This document shows positions 8,013-12,419 of a DNA stretch of 12,419 nucleotides, in pieces. Below the pieces are notes generated by a model. That model was not told the origin of the DNA, did not search any database, and worked only from the letters and a program-made list of their open reading frames with translations. Position numbers and translations under genes: made by a program. Source of the stretch: Elusimicrobiota bacterium. Its GTDB lineage: Bacteria > RUG730. The DNA is taken from NCBI GenBank assembly GCA_031259185.1, contig JAIRLV010000257.1:1-12419 (forward strand). The letters run 5' to 3'. The stretch's first letter is position 1; every line of letters begins with the position of its first letter.

Positions 8013-10829
8013 ATGTTTGATATTCAATCTAAAGTATTTTATGATAAAGATGATACCAACCAAAAAAAAAGATTTTTTATAATTGATGGCAATGCATACA
8101 TTTATAAAGCATATTATGCCATAACGACAAATCTAAAAACTTCTAAGGAAATTCCAATTAATGCAGTTTATGGTTTTTTTAACACTATTTTTAGTTTATT
8201 TAAGCAATATATTTTGAATTCAAAAAATTATGAAAATAATTATGTCTGTATATGTTTTGATTCAAAAAAAAAAGTTTTTAGAAATGAGCTATATCCAGAA
8301 TATAAAGCTAATCGAAAAAAAATGCCAGAAGATCTTGTAGTACAAATCCCAATATTAAAAAAAATTTTAAAAAAAATGAATTTCCAGTTTTTTGAAGCGG
8401 ATGGTTTTGAAGCGGACGATATTATTGCAACAATAGTGAATGATATTAAAACAGATGAAAATAATCAAAAATATTATGGAAATTGTGAAATTTTTATAGT
8501 AACTTGCGATAAAGATTTGACGCAATTGATTGATCGTAATGTGAAAATTTTACCTTTTCCAAAAGATACTATTGACATAGAATCTTTTAAATATAAGTAT
8601 GGTTTTACAGCGGATAAAATGCTAGATTTTTTGACTATTACGGGTGATTCATCCGATAATATTCCTGGGATTAGCGGAATAGGCGAAAAGGGAGCTAAAT
8701 ATCTTATTAATAAATATAAAAGTCTAGATTATATCTTAGATAATATAGATGAATTAGAAAATAAGTATAAAAAAAAGTTTGATGATAATCTAGAAACAAT
8801 AAAAATAAGTAGGAAATTATTACAACTTACAAAAGATATTAAAATTGATCTTGATATAAACTTATTAAATTTTGTAAAACTTTTTATGGATAATAATCTT
8901 AAAGAAGTTATAAACGCATTTAAGGAGATAGAAAGTTTTTCATTAATTAAAAAATTTGAAGAGATTTGGGAAAAAGTTAAATATGACATAGATATAAATT
9001 CAGACAAAGACAAAGAAAAAGATCAAGAATTAGAAATTGATTTGTTTGGAAAGGATAAGGTAGAAAAATTAAAATTTAATTTGAAGATGGCAGATTCAAC
9101 AAATATTTTAGAAGAGTTATATTTAATAGATGTTATAGATGATATAAAATTTGAAAAAATAGTTATATCTTTTTTAAATGATATGAAAACGATTATCTTA
9201 TATGATCCAATAAATCCGCAAAAATTGTATAAACTAAATCCCGAAGATGTTTATTTTTATAAACACAAAATTATTGATATTTTCAAAAATTTTTGTAATC
9301 CAAACTTGGGTTTAAATAATATAACAATTTACACAGATAATGCCAAATATTTTTATAAATTTTTTAAAGAATTAGAACTTCGCTCATCAAAAATAGAAAA
9401 TATAAATGTTAATTGCTTTGATGTTTTATTAGCTGGTTATATTTTAGATTCTTCTATTCAAAATGTAGAAAAATTGTTCCAAAAATTTGATAAAGAAATT
9501 ATGAAAATTTCTGCAACTAATTTTTCAAATTACATTCAAAAAATATATTTTTTGTCTCAAATTTTGGAAGCAAAATTAAAAAAAGAAGGATTATTAGATG
9601 CTTATAATAATATAGAATTAAAATTTTGTGAAGTTTTAGCTGATATTGAAAACCGTGGGTTGCTTTTGGATGTAAATTATTTAATTGGCTTTCGTAATAA
9701 TATGAATTCTGTTTTGAATAAAATTGCTACAGAAGTTATTGATGAAGTTGGTATTAATTTTAATTTGAATTCTCCAAAACAAGTTTCTAATATATTATTT
9801 AATAAAATGAATTTAAAAATGTCTAGTGTTTTTCAAAGACAAAATAAGAATCTATCTACTTCCGAAGAAGTATTACAAGATTTGATGGAGAATAATAATA
9901 ATAATTTGCCAGAAAAATTACTGCAATATAGAGAAACATTGAAACTTTTAAATACTTATATAAATCCTTTGTTGGAAATGGTTGATTTAGATTCTAAAAT
10001 AAAAACAAATTTTAACTTTACTTCTACATCAACTGGGAGATTATCATCTACAAAACCAAATTTACAAAACATTCCTATTCATTCGCAAAATGGGAATGAT
10101 TTGAGAAAGGCTTTTATTCCAAAAACCAATTTTTCTTTGGTTTCGTTTGATTATTCTCAAATAGATTTGGCGGTTATGGCGCATTTTTCACAAGATCCTA
10201 ATATGTGTGAAATTTTTTTGAAAGGCGAAGATATACATAGTTGGACTGCAGCTAAAATTTTTAAAAAATCTGAAAAAGATGAAATAAAAAAGTGCGAAAG
10301 ATATATCGCTAAACGAATAAATTTTGGAATAATATATGGTATGTCAAGTTTTGGATTGTCGAGGGATTTGAAAATTACTTTGAAAGAAGCAAAAGATTTT
10401 ATAGATTTATATTTTAAAGCTTATCCACGAGTGAAAAAATATATAAAAGATACAATTTCATCTGCCAAAAAGAATGGTTTTGTAAAAACAATTTTGGGAA
10501 GGAAAAGGTTTATAGATGAAATAAATAGCAAAAGTATAAAAATAAAAAAATTTGGGGAAAGAATCGCCGTCAACACCATTATTCAAGGATCTTCAAGCGA
10601 TATAATAAAGATGGCTATGAATAATATTTTTGATTTATACAAATATGACGACGATATAAAAATGTTATTGCAAATACATGATGAAGTTTTGTTTGAAATC
10701 AATGATAAAAAATTAGGCAAAAATATTCCTATTATAAAAAAAAGTATGGAAAATGTTATAAAATTAAAAATTCCATTGAGAGTTAATGTTAAAAAAGGAA
10801 AAAACTGGCGAGATATGAAAAATCTATAA
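8013..10829 (+). CDS. polA: DNA polymerase I with intact 5'-nuclease, vestigial 3'-5' exonuclease and polymerase domains
   Basis: Fills gaps and removes RNA primers in replication and repair. At 938 aa it is full length (E. coli 928) with about 12 extra N-terminal residues. The 5' nuclease domain, about 18-310, keeps its acidic residues: D25 in IIDGNAYIYKAYYA, D83 in CFDSKKKVFRNELY, EADGFEADD at 128-136, CDKDL at 165-169, GDSSDNIPG at 211-219 and the following GIGEKGA helix-hairpin. The middle region, about 340-530, aligns with the proofreading exonuclease but lacks its metal ligands: no DxE motif, F447 where Asp424 of E. coli is expected (NAKYF), and I511 for Asp501. The polymerase domain has R676 in TGRLSS and PNLQNIP; motif A DYSQIDLAVMAH at 713-724; motif B R763, K767, F771, Y775; and motif C HDE at 889-891. 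F771 matches the Phe that disfavours dideoxynucleotides. Motif A is unusual (D718, A720). A9 and A10 runs occur at 8062-8070 and 8264-8273 with the frame intact. Confidence 0.97.
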   Translation: MFDIQSKVFYDKDDTNQKKRFFIIDGNAYIYKAYYAITTNLKTSKEIPINAVYGFFNTIFSLFKQYILNSKNYENNYVCICFDSKKKVFRNELYPEYKANRKKMPEDLVVQIPILKKILKKMNFQFFEADGFEADDIIATIVNDIKTDENNQKYYGNCEIFIVTCDKDLTQLIDRNVKILPFPKDTIDIESFKYKYGFTADKMLDFLTITGDSSDNIPGISGIGEKGAKYLINKYKSLDYILDNIDELENKYKKKFDDNLETIKISRKLLQLTKDIKIDLDINLLNFVKLFMDNNLKEVINAFKEIESFSLIKKFEEIWEKVKYDIDINSDKDKEKDQELEIDLFGKDKVEKLKFNLKMADSTNILEELYLIDVIDDIKFEKIVISFLNDMKTIILYDPINPQKLYKLNPEDVYFYKHKIIDIFKNFCNPNLGLNNITIYTDNAKYFYKFFKELELRSSKIENINVNCFDVLLAGYILDSSIQNVEKLFQKFDKEIMKISATNFSNYIQKIYFLSQILEAKLKKEGLLDAYNNIELKFCEVLADIENRGLLLDVNYLIGFRNNMNSVLNKIATEVIDEVGINFNLNSPKQVSNILFNKMNLKMSSVFQRQNKNLSTSEEVLQDLMENNNNNLPEKLLQYRETLKLLNTYINPLLEMVDLDSKIKTNFNFTSTSTGRLSSTKPNLQNIPIHSQNGNDLRKAFIPKTNFSLVSFDYSQIDLAVMAHFSQDPNMCEIFLKGEDIHSWTAAKIFKKSEKDEIKKCERYIAKRINFGIIYGMSSFGLSRDLKITLKEAKDFIDLYFKAYPRVKKYIKDTISSAKKNGFVKTILGRKRFIDEINSKSIKIKKFGERIAVNTIIQGSSSDIIKMAMNNIFDLYKYDDDIKMLLQIHDEVLFEINDKKLGKNIPIIKKSMENVIKLKIPLRVNVKKGKNWRDMKNL

Positions 10830-10875
10830 AAAAATTAATAAATAGAAAAACGAATATTTGCCTAATGATGAATAT

Positions 10876-10881
10876 GGGAGG
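10876..10881 (+). promoter_or_regulatory. Shine-Dalgarno favouring a GTG start for the Na/Pi transporter
   Basis: GGGAGG lies 4 nt before an in-frame GTG at 10886. The upstream in-frame ATGs at 10865, 10868 and 10874 have no Shine-Dalgarno-like sequence before them. A start at 10886 gives an N-terminus (LFKDIIFGIIGGLGLFIFGM after fMet) that fits the family better. The spacing is a little short, so the call is moderate. Confidence 0.55.
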
Positions 10882-10885
10882 TTTT

Positions 10886-12415
10886 GTGCTTTTTAAAGAT
10901 ATTATTTTTGGAATAATTGGAGGACTTGGATTATTTATTTTTGGCATGAAATATCTATCAGAGGGTTTGCAAAAAATTGCTAGCAATAAAATTAAAAATA
11001 TTATGGCAAAAGTTACTAATAATAATTTCATAGGAGTTTTATTGGGAACTTTTGTAACAACTATAATTCAATCAAGCAGTGTCACTACGGTTATTTTGAT
11101 TGGTTTTATAAATTCTGGAATTTTGACTTTTTTGCAAAGCGCGAGTATTGTTTTAGGGGCAAATATTGGAACTACTATAACTGCTCAAATAATAGCTTTT
11201 AATATATCAGTTTATTCTTTACCAATGGTTGGTATTGGAATATTTTTAATGCTTTTCTTTAAAAAAGAAAAAATAAAAATTATTGGGCAGATTATATTTT
11301 CTACTGGTATGATCTTTTTGGGATTAGAAATAATGTCACAAGTCTTAAAACCATTTAGAGACATTCCACAAATAATGAAATTTTTTGTTATATTGAGCAA
11401 AAGTCCTTTGTTATGTATATTTTGCGGTTTTTTTTTCACAATTATAATTCAATCAAGCAGCGCATCTATTGGCACATTGATCGCTCTTGCATCCAGTGAA
11501 CTTATAGGATTTGAATCTGCGCTTTATATTTTATTGGGAGACAATATTGGAACGACTATTACTGCTTGGATTGCTAGTATAGGCGGAAGAACTAGCGCAA
11601 AAAGATTAGCGACTTTTCATTCGTTTTTTAACGTTATTGGAGCAATTTATTTCACTTTTTTGATAACATCTGGGTTTTATAGTAAATTTATTGATTATAT
11701 GACACCTGGTGATTTCTCTGGAAAGTCAATCGCTAGATATATTGCAAATGCGCATACTTTTTTTAATATTATAAACACAATGATATTCCTTCCATTTATA
11801 AATTTTTTTGTTCGTGTTATAGAAAAATTAATTCCAGAAAAAGAAAACGAGTATTTATCAAATTCTGTAAAATATTTACAAGATAGTTTATTAGAAACCC
11901 CAGAATTTGCTTTTGAAAATGCAAAAAAAGAGATTTCTGAAATGGCAAAAATGTCAAATAATATTTTGAAATTGATCTTTGAAGGATTTTTAGATAAAGA
12001 TGTTGATAAAATAAAAAAAGTTTTTATTATTGAAGATGAAATAGATAAACTACAACATGACATAACTTTATATTTATCAAAAATTGTTAATGTCTCTAAT
12101 GAAATATCAAGTTCTTTGCCAGTTTTAATTCATTCTATAAATGATATAGAAAGAATTTCAGACCATGCTGTTAATATTGCTGAAATTTCAGAAAAAATGC
12201 TAGATTTGAATATTACGTTTTCTGCTGAAGCTCTTGATGATCTCAAGCAAGTTTTTGAAGTTATTTCAAAGATGTCATATCTCACAGATAATGTTTTTGA
12301 ATATTATACTACAAAAGATCTTCATAAATTAAATGAAATTAACGAGATTTTGGATCTAGAGAAAAAAATGAATACCTACCAAAAAGAATTTTTTGATAAC
12401 ATCTGGGTTTTATAG
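10886..12415 (+). CDS. Na+/phosphate cotransporter, NptA/PNaS family with PhoU-like domain; 3' end unreliable
   Basis: Inner-membrane sodium-coupled phosphate (or other anion) symporter. Positions here count from the ATG at 10865; the GTG at 10886 is preferred because of its Shine-Dalgarno. The membrane part, about 10-320, contains the family's two inverted-repeat signatures: QSSSVTT at 69-75 with GANIGTT at 98-104, and QSSSASIG at 196-203 with GDNIGTT at 225-231. The QSSS copies share an identical 18-bp stretch at 11062-11079 and 11443-11460. Residues about 330-512 form PhoU-like helices, including EDEIDKLQHDI and DIERISDHAVNIAE at 427-440. The last four codons (IWVL and TAG) fall within a 31-base copy of an internal segment read in another frame. 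Related proteins continue after 'FDN' with a His-containing helix, so the gene is probably 3'-truncated at about 12388-12400 and its true stop lies outside. No terminator follows. Phosphate is the default substrate by family. Confidence 0.92.
   Translation: MLFKDIIFGIIGGLGLFIFGMKYLSEGLQKIASNKIKNIMAKVTNNNFIGVLLGTFVTTIIQSSSVTTVILIGFINSGILTFLQSASIVLGANIGTTITAQIIAFNISVYSLPMVGIGIFLMLFFKKEKIKIIGQIIFSTGMIFLGLEIMSQVLKPFRDIPQIMKFFVILSKSPLLCIFCGFFFTIIIQSSSASIGTLIALASSELIGFESALYILLGDNIGTTITAWIASIGGRTSAKRLATFHSFFNVIGAIYFTFLITSGFYSKFIDYMTPGDFSGKSIARYIANAHTFFNIINTMIFLPFINFFVRVIEKLIPEKENEYLSNSVKYLQDSLLETPEFAFENAKKEISEMAKMSNNILKLIFEGFLDKDVDKIKKVFIIEDEIDKLQHDITLYLSKIVNVSNEISSSLPVLIHSINDIERISDHAVNIAEISEKMLDLNITFSAEALDDLKQVFEVISKMSYLTDNVFEYYTTKDLHKLNEINEILDLEKKMNTYQKEFFDNIWVL
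11656..11686. repeat. Internal copy of the 31-bp direct repeat
   Basis: These 31 bases, beginning TTTTTTGATAACATC and ending TATAGTAAA, recur exactly at the window end. Here they are an ordinary coding part of a transmembrane segment (FLITSGFYSK) in the Na/Pi transporter, so this is the authentic copy. The base before it is C. Confidence 0.9.
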
Positions 12416-12419
12416 TAAA
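12389..12419. repeat. Terminal copy of the 31-bp direct repeat, probable assembly artefact
   Basis: Identical over all 31 bases to 11656-11686 and running exactly to the last base of the window; the preceding base differs (A versus C). It is read in a different frame here, giving IWVL and a premature TAG in the PhoU-like helix. A terminal repeat as long as a common assembly k-mer, breaking a conserved domain, points to a false extension of the contig rather than a biological repeat. Confidence 0.85.

Noticed and set aside
1472-9013. Reverse-strand open frames of 61-99 codons at 1472-1657, 4244-4462, 4805-5029, 6598-6792, 6803-7102 and 8729-9013.
   Set aside because: Each is antisense to a long gene with a signal peptide or conserved domain; none shows a ribosome binding site with a believable product.
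10830-10885. Possible promoter or terminator between polA and the transporter gene.
   Set aside because: The gap is plain A+T-rich sequence with no G+C-rich inverted repeat followed by a T run, and in such composition -10-like strings carry no weight.
10789-12063. Reverse-strand open frames of 75-122 codons at 10789-11031, 11212-11439 and 11695-12063.
   Set aside because: They lie wholly or mostly opposite the polA end and the conserved transporter gene, have Ser/Phe/Ile-rich translations typical of the complement of A+T-rich coding DNA, and have no recognisable motif.
1-12419. Alternative genetic code with TGA read as Gly or Trp, considered because of the low G+C and the TGA between two same-frame genes.
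   Set aside because: Trp is encoded by TGG and no in-frame TGA occurs in the 938-codon polA or the other conserved genes. The tpiA chain ends at its TGA at the expected family length.

Overview
This window is a strongly A+T-rich stretch (about a quarter G+C by eye) with eight same-strand protein genes and almost no intergenic space. Gaps run from an 11-nt overlap to a few tens of bases, and no terminator-like hairpin or RNA gene is visible. The standard bacterial code fits: tryptophan is TGG, and the long conserved genes carry no internal TGA. Four proteins have signal peptides and one is a PorV/UPF0164-like outer-membrane barrel, so the organism has an outer membrane. The mix would fit a low-GC Elusimicrobiota-like or related candidate lineage, perhaps host-associated. 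That taxonomic guess is weak and rests on protein style only.

Layout. (1) 2-649: the 3' part of tpiA, cut by the window start. (2) 672-7379: four exported proteins. These are a 956-aa beta-rich surface protein with two carbohydrate-binding-like jelly-roll regions and an Ig/PKD-like region; a small two-domain PapD/DUF3324-like candidate chaperone; a ZU5-like protein with a DxNxDxxVD loop and a FlgD-Ig/CHU_C-like C-terminal domain; and a PorV-like barrel with an unusual roughly 300-aa soluble tail. (3) 7380-10829: a TsaC/Sua5 threonylcarbamoyl-AMP synthase and a full-length DNA polymerase I. (4) 10886 to the end: a NptA-type Na+/phosphate cotransporter with a PhoU-like cytoplasmic domain.

The housekeeping genes are ordinary neighbours. 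The distinctive part is the exported block. A PorV-like barrel next to a protein ending in a 'PNGDGIND' Ig-like domain recalls the shuttle/cargo pair of the type IX secretion system, and the preceding two genes could be a surface fibre or adhesin and its periplasmic helper. This is a hypothesis from fold-level resemblance; no other T9SS component lies in the window.

Other points worth a look: DNA polymerase I has lost its 3'-5' exonuclease carboxylates and has two substitutions in polymerase motif A (steric-gate Glu to Asp, nearby Arg to Ala). The PorV-like gene and the sua5 gene are in the same frame, separated by one TGA. The last 31 bases exactly repeat an internal 31-base segment of the transporter gene, so the transporter's apparent C-terminus and stop codon are probably an assembly artefact.
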